Assembly: GCA_946887385.1 (NCBI GenBank)
Contig: CAMPKU010000245.1
Location: 1-5,858, forward strand
Direction of reading: 5' to 3'
From: an uncultured Gammaproteobacteria bacterium
GTDB taxonomy: Bacteria; Pseudomonadota; Gammaproteobacteria; Rariloculales; Rariloculaceae
DNA length: 5,858 bases
Positions 1 through 5,652 of this stretch are shown here, piece by piece (position 1 is the stretch's first letter; the number at the start of each line of letters is the position of its first letter). The notes below the pieces were generated by a model. The model was not told the DNA's origin. It searched no databases and worked only from the letters and a program-made list of their open reading frames with translations. The translations under genes were made by a program, and so were the position numbers.

Positions 1-218
1 ACTACACGCAGTCGCGCGGCTTCATGCCGTTCATGGTGCTGCAAACGCCGCTGTACGAAGAAGAAGCGGCGCTGCTGCGCGAGCTCGGTGCCACCGTGAT
101 GATGGCTCGGGCGCCGGAGTGGCCCGTGCTCGGGCCGCCGCAAGGGTTATGGCCCGATATCTATCCGCTCGGCGAGCCCGTGGCTCACGAGCCGGTCTAC
201 ACGCACTCGAGGAACTGA
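1..218 (+). CDS. C-terminal end of an unrecognised protein (5' truncated by window)
   Basis: The frame is open from base 3 and ends at TGA 216-218, giving 71 C-terminal residues. The visible tail has a hydrophobic stretch (FMPFMVLQTPLY), an acidic/Leu-rich amphipathic segment (EEEAALLRELGATVMM), then a Pro/Trp-rich loop with APEWPVLGPP and GLWPDIYPLGEP, ending in THSRN. I do not recognise the family, and no catalytic motif lies in this fragment. It looks like real coding sequence because its codon use resembles that of the downstream genes and because its stop is only 3 bases before the next gene, whose ribosome-binding site sits inside its last codons. That spacing implies an operon with translational coupling to the metallo-hydrolase. 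Met at 24 is probably internal, since the frame stays open to the window edge. Confidence 0.6.
   Translation, partial: YTQSRGFMPFMVLQTPLYEEEAALLRELGATVMMARAPEWPVLGPPQGLWPDIYPLGEPVAHEPVYTHSRN
209..214 (+). promoter_or_regulatory. Shine-Dalgarno site deciding the metallo-hydrolase start
   Basis: GAGGAA lies in the last codons of the upstream gene, 7 bases before the ATT codon at 222-224. Position and spacing are ideal for initiation at 222. No ATG or GTG occurs in the same frame between the upstream stop and the signal-peptide core, so this site is the main argument for an ATT start. Confidence 0.5.
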
Positions 219-221
219 GCC

Positions 222-1154
222 ATTAACGATTGGCTATCGCGGGGTACGCTATCCCGGCGGCGTCTGTTGCACGCGGGCGCTTTGGCGTTCGGCGGCGCGC
301 TGCTGCCGCCGCTCGTGCGGGCGCAGGCCAGCGCCGAAACCATCACCACCACCGAGCTCGGCGGCGCCTTCTTGTTTCAGGGCGCGGGCTGCAATGTCGT
401 CGCGGTGCGCGGTGACGCCGGTGCGCTGATGGTGGACGGCGGGCTGGCAGCGAACGCCGACGCGTTACTGCGCGCGGTGTTCAGCGCCACGGGCAACGAC
501 CGCGTCCACACGTTATTCAACACGCATTGGCATCGCGACCACGTCGGAGCCAACGAGCTCGTCGGGCGCGCGGGCGGTACGATTTTCGCGCACGAGAAGA
601 CGCGCCAATATCTCAGCAATCGAGTCTATTCCTCGCCGTTCGACGAGCCTTTGGAGCCGCTGCCCGAAATCGCTCGGCCCACGGAAACCACGCGGGCCGA
701 GGGATCGTTCGAATTCGCAGGCCGAGAGATCGACTACGGCTACCTGCCGGCGGCGCACACCGACGGCGATCTGTTCGTCCATTTCGGCGCTCTCGGTATC
801 CTGGCCGCCGGCGGCGTCGTCTCCGGCGAGCGCTGGCCGCCCATCGACTATCGCAACGGGGCGTGGTTCGGGGGACGCGTACGCGCGCTCGAGCGGCTCG
901 CCGACATCGTCGAGGCCGATACACGCGTCGTACCGGCCCACGGTCGCCTGATCACGGGCCGCGATATCGTGCGGCAGCGCGACATCTATCAGGAGCTGTT
1001 CGTGACGATGATCGGCTACATGAACATGGGGCTAGGCGCCGACGACGTCGTCGCACGAAACCCACTTCAGAAGTACGAGAGCGAGCTCGGCGACGCGGCG
1101 GAGTTTCTCGACGGCGCGTTCCGCAGCATGCAGATCGCATACGTGCCGGACTGA
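222..1154 (+). CDS. Tat-exported metallo-beta-lactamase-fold hydrolase, probable ATT start
   Basis: Predicted MBL-fold hydrolase of 310 residues, acting outside the cytoplasm. Residues 1-36 form a twin-arginine signal: SRRRLLH at 11-17, a hydrophobic Ala/Gly/Leu core, and likely cleavage after A34 or A36. Metal-site motifs are HWHRDH (H102, H104, D106, H107), AHTDGD (H179) and PAHG (H240). The usual fourth-motif Asp (GD before the GRYPFID-like segment) is Gly here: AAGGVVSGERWPPID, Gly198. This may be normal for its subfamily or may alter metal binding. The substrate is unknown; relatives are often labelled beta-lactamase-like or cyclase-type. Start choice: the Tat motif is in frame only if translation begins at ATT 222, which has GAGGAA 7 bases upstream. 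The alternative TTG at 267 would remove the twin arginines and has no good ribosome-binding site. The gene follows the upstream stop by 3 bases and converges on the kinase with 9 bases between the stops. Confidence 0.85.
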   Translation: MNDWLSRGTLSRRRLLHAGALAFGGALLPPLVRAQASAETITTTELGGAFLFQGAGCNVVAVRGDAGALMVDGGLAANADALLRAVFSATGNDRVHTLFNTHWHRDHVGANELVGRAGGTIFAHEKTRQYLSNRVYSSPFDEPLEPLPEIARPTETTRAEGSFEFAGREIDYGYLPAAHTDGDLFVHFGALGILAAGGVVSGERWPPIDYRNGAWFGGRVRALERLADIVEADTRVVPAHGRLITGRDIVRQRDIYQELFVTMIGYMNMGLGADDVVARNPLQKYESELGDAAEFLDGAFRSMQIAYVPD

Positions 1155-1163
1155 CCAAACCGT

Positions 1164-3122
1164 CTATTGCGCCAACAAAGCGTCGAGCCGGCGCGGATCC
1201 ACGGGCTTCGTGAGGTGATGGTCGAACCCGGCCTCGCGCGCACGCCGCTTGTCCTCGTCCTGACCCCAACCCGTAAGCGCAATGAGGCGCAAGTTCTTGC
1301 CGGCATCGGTCAAGCGAAGCCGTCTCGCCACCTCGTAGCCGTCGAGATCGGGCATGCCGATATCCAGCAGCGCAAACTCGGGGTGGAATTCACGCGCCAG
1401 CGTGAGCGCGGCTTGGCCGCCGTGAGCCGTACGGACCTCGTGTCCCGCTAGGCGCAGCAGCAGCGCGAGCGTATTCGCCGCATCCTGGTTGTCGTCGGCC
1501 ACGAGGATCTTGCGGCAAGCCGGGGTGCCGGCCGCCTCCTCGGCCCGGACCTGCTCGGCCGCTGGCGCAGTCTCCGCTTGGCCGCAGGGCAGTGTCACGA
1601 TGAATTCGCTACCGCGTCCGGGCCCGTCACTGCACACCTCGATCATGCCGCCGTGCAAGTCTACGAGGCCTTTGACGAGCGCGAGCCCGATGCCAAGGCC
1701 GCCTTCGGTACGAGCCGCGGAGTTGTGCACCTGCGAGAACATGGTGAAGACCTCGGCGAGCGCCGGGGGCGAAAGGCCGATGCCGTTGTCTTTCACGGCG
1801 ATTCGCACCATCGCGTCCTCGATGCGCGCCGTGAGCGCGATGCGCCCCGGCGAGTCGGTGTACTTCGCGGCATTGGTGAGAAGATTCGATAACACCTGTG
1901 CCAGCCGAACCGGGTCGGCGACGAACGTCGGCAGATCGGGCGGCAACTCGATCGTGAGGCCGTGCTTCCGCGAAGCGAGCAGCGGCCGCGCAGCTTCCAC
2001 GGCCGTGTCGACGATCGCGCCGAGATCCACGGGTTGCAAGCGGAGCTGGAGCTTGCCGCGCGTGATGCGGGCGACGTCGAGCAAGTCGTCTAGTAGGCGC
2101 GCCATGTGCTCGACCTGGCGATGGATCACGTGGCCGGACCACGCGAGCTGCTCACTCGAGAGGTTGGGCAGCGTCAGCATTTCGGCCGCCGTGCGGATCG
2201 GCGCCAGCGGATTACGCAGCTCGTGCGCCAGCGTGGCCAGAAATTCGTCTTTGCGCTGGTCGGCTTTGCGCAGCGCCTCTTCGCTCTCGCGCAGGCGCAA
2301 TTCGCCGAGGCGCCGATCGGTGATGTCGAGCTCGGCGCCCACGGTACGCACGGGATGGCGTTCCGCGCCCTCGCCGGCGAACAATGTTTGCGCGCGCGCG
2401 ACGATCCAGCGCACTTCGCCGCCGTTGCGCATGATGCGGTATTCGATGCTGTAGGAGCCGTCGCCGGCGGGGTCGTGTGCGGCCGCCACGGCCGCGTAGA
2501 GTCGTTCGCGGTCGTCGGGGTGGATCTGTTCCTCGAGCGCCATGATGTGAGGCTTCAGGTCCGGGGGCGCGCCGTGGATCTGGCGGAACTGCTCGGACCA
2601 GTACAACCGGTTGTCGACGTGATCGTGGTCGAAAACGCCTATGCCGACGATCCGCGTGGCGAGGTCGAGCTGCGTCTCGCGCCGCACGAGACTTTCCTCG
2701 GCCAGCTTGCGCGCCGTGGTCTCGAGGCACACGCCCACGAGGGTCGTCGGCTTGCCCGCGCTGTCGTACAAGAAACGGCCGCGCGACTCGAGCCAAACGC
2801 TTGCGCCGCTATCCGCGCGAAGGATCCGATACTCGGATCGGTACACTCCCCGCTGACGCTTGGCGCTGCCGAGCTCGGCGAGCACACGTTGGCGGTCTTC
2901 GGGGTGAAGCCGCGCGGACCACATCTCGAGACTGGCGCGACCCGAAGGATCCACCGGATAGCCGAAGAGCCGAAAGTGGTTCGCGGACCAGATCGATTCG
3001 CGCCGGCGGAAGTCCGTTTCCCAAATCGCGAGACCGGTTTCATCGAGCACGAGCCGCAGGCGGGCGTCGCCGTCGGACGGAGGCGGCGTGGCGTGCACAG
3101 CGGCAGGAGAGTCATTCTCCAT
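1164..3122 (-). CDS. Soluble hybrid sensor histidine kinase (PAS-PAS-HisKA-HATPase-REC)
   Basis: Cytoplasmic two-component sensor of 652 residues with no transmembrane segment or signal peptide. Domain order is PAS/PAC at about 22-145, PAS/PAC at about 152-275 (ending DITDRRLGE), a short charged helix, HisKA at about 288-355, HATPase_c at about 395-513, an Ala/Glu linker, and a receiver domain at about 538-650. The phospho-acceptor is H300 in FLATLAHELRNPLAPI. ATP-site boxes are N417 (N box), DNGIG at 445-449 (G1), and GGLGIGL at 474-480 (G2). The receiver has D543/D544, phospho-acceptor D587, T617 and K639, so every catalytic residue is present. Signal transfer would run H300 to D587 in the same protein; no HPt domain, output domain or separate regulator gene is in the window. 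PAS sensing suggests a small ligand, redox or light cue, but no cofactor-binding residue could be assigned. ATG 3122 has no clear ribosome-binding site and overlaps a small leader ORF. Confidence 0.95.
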   Translation of the reverse strand: MENDSPAAVHATPPPSDGDARLRLVLDETGLAIWETDFRRRESIWSANHFRLFGYPVDPSGRASLEMWSARLHPEDRQRVLAELGSAKRQRGVYRSEYRILRADSGASVWLESRGRFLYDSAGKPTTLVGVCLETTARKLAEESLVRRETQLDLATRIVGIGVFDHDHVDNRLYWSEQFRQIHGAPPDLKPHIMALEEQIHPDDRERLYAAVAAAHDPAGDGSYSIEYRIMRNGGEVRWIVARAQTLFAGEGAERHPVRTVGAELDITDRRLGELRLRESEEALRKADQRKDEFLATLAHELRNPLAPIRTAAEMLTLPNLSSEQLAWSGHVIHRQVEHMARLLDDLLDVARITRGKLQLRLQPVDLGAIVDTAVEAARPLLASRKHGLTIELPPDLPTFVADPVRLAQVLSNLLTNAAKYTDSPGRIALTARIEDAMVRIAVKDNGIGLSPPALAEVFTMFSQVHNSAARTEGGLGIGLALVKGLVDLHGGMIEVCSDGPGRGSEFIVTLPCGQAETAPAAEQVRAEEAAGTPACRKILVADDNQDAANTLALLLRLAGHEVRTAHGGQAALTLAREFHPEFALLDIGMPDLDGYEVARRLRLTDAGKNLRLIALTGWGQDEDKRRAREAGFDHHLTKPVDPRRLDALLAQ

Positions 3123-3147
3123 CGTATTTTCGATGGGACGCTGCCAT
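3112..3147 (-). CDS. Possible 11-codon leader ORF overlapping the kinase start
   Basis: On the minus strand an ATG at 3147-3145 is preceded by GAGGA (3157-3153) at 5-base spacing, with AAAGGAG further up at 3169-3163. It encodes MAASHRKYDGE and stops with TGA at 3114-3112, just inside the kinase reading frame (kinase ATG at 3122-3120, different frame). The kinase start has no comparable ribosome-binding site of its own, so translation of the leader could deliver ribosomes to it by coupling. Nothing in the peptide composition suggests attenuation. An ORF this short can occur by chance; the argument is the strong site plus the overlap. Confidence 0.22.
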   Translation of the reverse strand: MAASHRKYDGE

Positions 3148-3365
3148 CTGCGTCCTCAAGAGCTCCTTTGCGCGGGAGTCGTTCGAAGCGTCCCGCAAGC
3201 CTGGTCGCTGCCAAGGTTGACGCTACGTTACGCCTACCCGCGAAATACCTCCACTGTTGCAAGGGCCCTTCGTGAGTTTCCGCGCAGTCGGCCGCATTGC
3301 TGAAACGGGCGCGGGCCACTAGAGTTGCCGGAGGAGCGACTACGCTCGTCCGGGGGGACATCGAC
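3123..3365. other. Divergent intergenic region between kinase and esterase
   Basis: These 243 bases must hold the promoters for the kinase (leftward) and the esterase operon (rightward). TTGACG at 3217-3222 resembles a sigma-70 -35 box for the rightward genes, but the best -10 candidates (GAAATA near 3242, AAATAC near 3243) sit 19-20 bases away and match poorly. I could not place a leftward promoter. A purine-rich GAGGAG at 3331-3336 is not followed by a start codon at useful spacing. No repeat, hairpin or further gene was seen. Confidence 0.35.
3352..3357 (+). promoter_or_regulatory. Ribosome-binding site selecting the esterase GTG start
   Basis: GGGGGG lies 8 bases before GTG 3366-3368. 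It favours that codon over the TTG at 3297, which would add 23 residues in front of an otherwise normal signal peptide. Confidence 0.5.
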
Positions 3366-4298
3366 GTGAGCTACGACCACTACTGTGCTGCGGGCGGCGT
3401 TCGCCGGCGGGCGGCTGCCGCGCTCTTCTTCGCATGGGCCAGCGCCTCGGCGCTCGCGCAGGCTCAGCCGGCAGGGCCCGCGCCGGTGCCGGCCGCGGTG
3501 GCCATCGCCCGGCCCACGAGCCAGGAAATCGACACCGCGCAACGCGCTTTGGCCGCGTTCACGGCGTCGACGGATGCGGCCACGCGCGCCATCCTCGCCA
3601 AGTACCCCGACTTGCTGGCGGTACGGCCGCCGCAGATCAATACGGCCGTGGTGCCGAGCCTGGCGCCCCCGTTTCAAGCGAAGCATCAGGCGAATCTGGA
3701 GGTTGCGCGCCGCGGCGGCGCCGAGCTTCTGCTGGTGGGCGACTCGATCACGGACTTCTGGCGCAACGCCGACGGGCCGTTCGCCGGCAAGCCCGTGCTC
3801 GATCGCTACTTCGGCGATTGGAACATCGCGAATTTCGGCATCGCGGGCGATACGACGCAGGGTGTGCTGTACCGGCTGCAAAACGGCGAGGGCGAGGGCT
3901 TCGAGCCGCGAGCCGTGATGCTGATGATCGGCACGAACAACACGGCGCGCAATTCCGCGGCCGAGATCGCCGAGGGTGTCGGCGCCGTCGTGCTGGCGCT
4001 GCAGCGCTCGTTTCCGGATGCAAAGATTTTGTTGCTGGGCATCTTCCCGCGCGGCAGGGCCAATGACCCTGTGCGCGATACCATCGCGTCGATCAACTCG
4101 ACGATCGCCAAGCTGCACGACGGCAACCGCGTTCACTACCTCGACATCGGCGCCCGCTTCCTGGACGCGGCCGGCAACATACCAGCCGACGTGATGAGCG
4201 ACGCGCTGCACCCGTCGACGAAGGGCTATGAGATCTGGGCGGAAGCGGTGGAGCAGCCGCTCAAAGCGCTCATGGGCAGCTCGCCTTCGGGGCGCTGA
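3366..4298 (+). CDS. Exported SGNH/GDSL esterase, PAF-acetylhydrolase Ib-like
   Basis: Predicted secreted or periplasmic serine esterase/acetylhydrolase of 310 residues. It has a Sec signal peptide: a basic n-region with RRR, an Ala/Phe/Leu core, and likely cleavage after ALAQA near residue 33. A helical Ala-rich segment (about 34-110) precedes the SGNH domain (about 115-305). Block I is LLVGDSITDFW with nucleophile S127. Block II is NFGIAGDTTQGVLYRL with oxyanion-hole Gly near 161. Block III is IGTNN with N191. Block V is DALHPS with D279 and H282. The segments NFGIAGDTTQ, RLQNGE and LLLGIFPRG closely resemble the catalytic subunits of PAF-acetylhydrolase Ib, so a short acyl (acetyl) ester is the likely substrate class. 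Such bacterial homologues also act on carbohydrate esters, so the real substrate is open. GTG is preferred as the start because of its ribosome-binding site and signal peptide. It probably forms an operon with the DUF6152 gene 25 bases downstream. Confidence 0.9.
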   Translation: MSYDHYCAAGGVRRRAAAALFFAWASASALAQAQPAGPAPVPAAVAIARPTSQEIDTAQRALAAFTASTDAATRAILAKYPDLLAVRPPQINTAVVPSLAPPFQAKHQANLEVARRGGAELLLVGDSITDFWRNADGPFAGKPVLDRYFGDWNIANFGIAGDTTQGVLYRLQNGEGEGFEPRAVMLMIGTNNTARNSAAEIAEGVGAVVLALQRSFPDAKILLLGIFPRGRANDPVRDTIASINSTIAKLHDGNRVHYLDIGARFLDAAGNIPADVMSDALHPSTKGYEIWAEAVEQPLKALMGSSPSGR

Positions 4299-4323
4299 GC
4301 AGCAACCGCCGGAACCGAAGCTA

Positions 4324-5328
4324 ATGTCGAAGCTTGCGATCGCTGTTCTCGGTTTACCCTTGCTCGTGCACTGCGCAAGTGCGGCCGCGCATCACTCGTT
4401 CGCCGCTCATTTTCAGATGGACACGTTTGCCGAGGTGCAAGGCCGCGTGACGGACGTGCGCTGGGTGAACCCACACGTCAAGATTTTCGTGCGCGACGCG
4501 GCCGGCGACACGTGGGAGGTGGAGGCCGGGCCTCTCAATCTGCTTACGCGCATGGGCATCGAGCCGCAGATGGTGGCAGTGGGTGAGACGATCCGCGTGC
4601 GCGGCAATCCCGGCCGGCGCGACGCGCGCGCGCTGTGGGTTGCGAACATCTTGCTCGCCGACAACACGGAACTGCTCGCAGCGCCGGGCGCGGAACCGTA
4701 CTGGGGCAACACGGCCGTGGGCGACGCGAGCGCGTTCTTCGTGGCGGGCGATCTTGCGTTGCCCGAGGGCGGCGAGCGATCGTTCTTCCGGATTTGGTCG
4801 CCGCTGATTACCGCCATGCCCAGGCCGCGCGGCGCTGCAACGCTCACGGCCGAAGGCGAGCGGCGGCAGGCGCGCTACGAGACCGGCGAGCAGGCCGTCG
4901 CCGACTGCGAAGTCCCCGGCATGCCGTTCGCGATGATGAGCCCGTATCCCATCGAGATCGTCGACGCCGGCGAACGAATTCTGATTCGCGGCGAGGCTTA
5001 CGATCTCGAGCGCGTGGTCTATCGGCAGCCGCCTGCTACGTTGCCGGATCCGTCGCCGCTCGGATTGTCGGTGGGCCGCTTCGTGGGTGACGAGCTCGTC
5101 GTCGAGACGAGCCGCATCGATTACCACAGTTTCGGCGATCTCGGGCCGGCGCAGAGCGACCGCAGTCATGTGGTCGAGCGCTTCCGCCTGTCGGCCGACG
5201 GCCTCACGCTCGACTACGACATCGCCGTCACGGATCCCGTCATTCTCGCCGAGCCCTGGAGCTGGGGCGGCTCGTTCATCTATCGCGAAGGTGCCGAGCT
5301 CAAGAAGTGGAACTGCGGCGCCGAGTAG
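4324..5328 (+). CDS. Exported DUF6152 family protein with C-terminal extension
   Basis: Predicted exported protein of 334 residues and unknown function. A Sec signal peptide (MSKLAIAVLGLPLLVHCASA) is followed at once by HHSF at 23-26, the usual mature N-terminus of DUF6152 proteins. The DUF6152 domain, probably a small beta-barrel, spans about 23-118 and includes GRVTDVRWVNPH at 40-51, the WEVEAG and LLTRMG segments, and VRGNPGRRDA. Typical members are only about 110-130 residues. Here about 200 more residues follow, with features of a widespread uncharacterised family: C195 and GMPFAMMSPYPIEIV, then SVGRFVGDELVVETS, SHVVERFRL, LDYDIAVTDPV and EPWSW, ending WNCGAE. C195 and C331 could form a disulphide in the periplasm. 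ATG 4324 is chosen for the signal peptide; the upstream ribosome-binding site is weak (GGAA about 10 bases away), consistent with coupling to the esterase gene ending 25 bases before. No enzymatic residues could be assigned. Confidence 0.85.
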   Translation: MSKLAIAVLGLPLLVHCASAAAHHSFAAHFQMDTFAEVQGRVTDVRWVNPHVKIFVRDAAGDTWEVEAGPLNLLTRMGIEPQMVAVGETIRVRGNPGRRDARALWVANILLADNTELLAAPGAEPYWGNTAVGDASAFFVAGDLALPEGGERSFFRIWSPLITAMPRPRGAATLTAEGERRQARYETGEQAVADCEVPGMPFAMMSPYPIEIVDAGERILIRGEAYDLERVVYRQPPATLPDPSPLGLSVGRFVGDELVVETSRIDYHSFGDLGPAQSDRSHVVERFRLSADGLTLDYDIAVTDPVILAEPWSWGGSFIYREGAELKKWNCGAE

Positions 5329-5434
5329 CGCCACACCATCCCGTTGACGTCGGCCGCGTTGCGCGCGTAAGAGCGTAGCGCGGTCCAAGCCTTGTTTTGT
5401 CATTCTGCAATCCGCAACGCGTTCGACGCGCGCT

Positions 5435-5478
5435 CGCGCGCGCGCCGTTAGCTCGCTGCGTTCGCAGTGCGCGCGCGC
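5435..5478. repeat. Alternating-CG inverted repeat enclosing a small hairpin
   Basis: GCGCGCGCGC at 5436-5445 and the same self-complementary run at 5469-5478 can pair as a 10-bp stem. The 23-base interior holds CTGCGTTCGCAG (5456-5467), a 4-bp hairpin with a GTTC loop. No T-tract follows the right arm (AACGCGCAG comes next), so it is not a standard rho-independent terminator. The alternating purine-pyrimidine run, extended leftward by GACGCGCGCT, is the kind of sequence that can adopt Z-form DNA. Confidence 0.5.
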
Positions 5479-5556
5479 AACGCGCAGTCAGCGCGGTAAT
5501 TCCTTTCGCCAATGCGCTCGCAGAAAGTCGGGCATGGCTTTGCGGTGCCGTCGCAA

Positions 5557-5589
5557 CGAGTTTTGCAACCGCGCTTGGCGAGTTGTGCA
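5557..5589. repeat. Two-copy direct repeat CGAGTTKTGCA, 22-bp period
   Basis: CGAGTTTTGCA (5557-5567) and CGAGTTGTGCA (5579-5589) differ at one base and start exactly 22 bases apart, about two helical turns, which places both copies on the same face of DNA. They lie 63-96 bases before the ATG at 5653, a reasonable place for a regulator site. Two copies of 11 bases could also arise by chance. Confidence 0.3.
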
Positions 5590-5652
5590 CGAAATGCCAT
5601 GGCACGCTCTTTGCTGCCGGTCGGAACGCTCGGAGCACAAGGGTGAAAGCCG

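Larger units (their letters stand above)
5329..5652. other. Non-coding region with GC-rich repeats before the last gene
   Basis: No convincing gene lies here. ORFs on both strands are Arg/Ala-rich, low in complexity and lack ribosome-binding sites. The left part (5362-5382) has a short inverted repeat, CGCGC and GCGCG around 11 bases, with a weak T-rich stretch (5391-5400) nearby; it could be a poor terminator for the esterase-DUF6152 operon. The middle (5424-5486) is an alternating-CG inverted repeat. The right part (5557-5604) has a two-copy direct repeat and the 10-base palindrome TGCCATGGCA at 5595-5604. TTGACG at 5344-5349 has no good -10 partner. Confidence 0.5.

Noticed and set aside
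230..415. Plus-strand ORF starting at TTG 230
   Set aside because: Out of frame with the Tat signal and MBL protein; its product becomes an Arg/Ala/His-rich string typical of an off-frame read.
3217..3248. TTGACG box as a sigma-70 promoter for the esterase operon
   Set aside because: The -35 match is good but no -10 hexamer occurs at 16-18 bases; kept only as a remark in the intergenic entry.
2106..3275. 389-codon plus-strand ORF opposite the kinase (also 1489-2454, 1167-1451 and other frames there)
   Set aside because: The minus strand encodes a complete kinase with every domain motif. The opposite frames stay open because of high GC and biased third positions, have no recognisable domains and lack matching ribosome sites.
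3234..4211. 325-codon minus-strand ORF opposite the esterase
   Set aside because: Arg/Val/His-rich shadow without family motifs; the plus strand has all four SGNH blocks and a signal peptide.
5362..5400. Rho-independent terminator after the DUF6152 gene
   Set aside because: The stem is only 5 bp with an 11-base loop, and the T-rich stretch begins 8 bases after the stem and is interrupted.
4354..5403. 349-codon minus-strand ORF opposite the DUF6152 gene
   Set aside because: Shadow of a gene with a clear signal peptide and family motifs; its composition is Arg/Ala/His-rich and no domain is recognisable.
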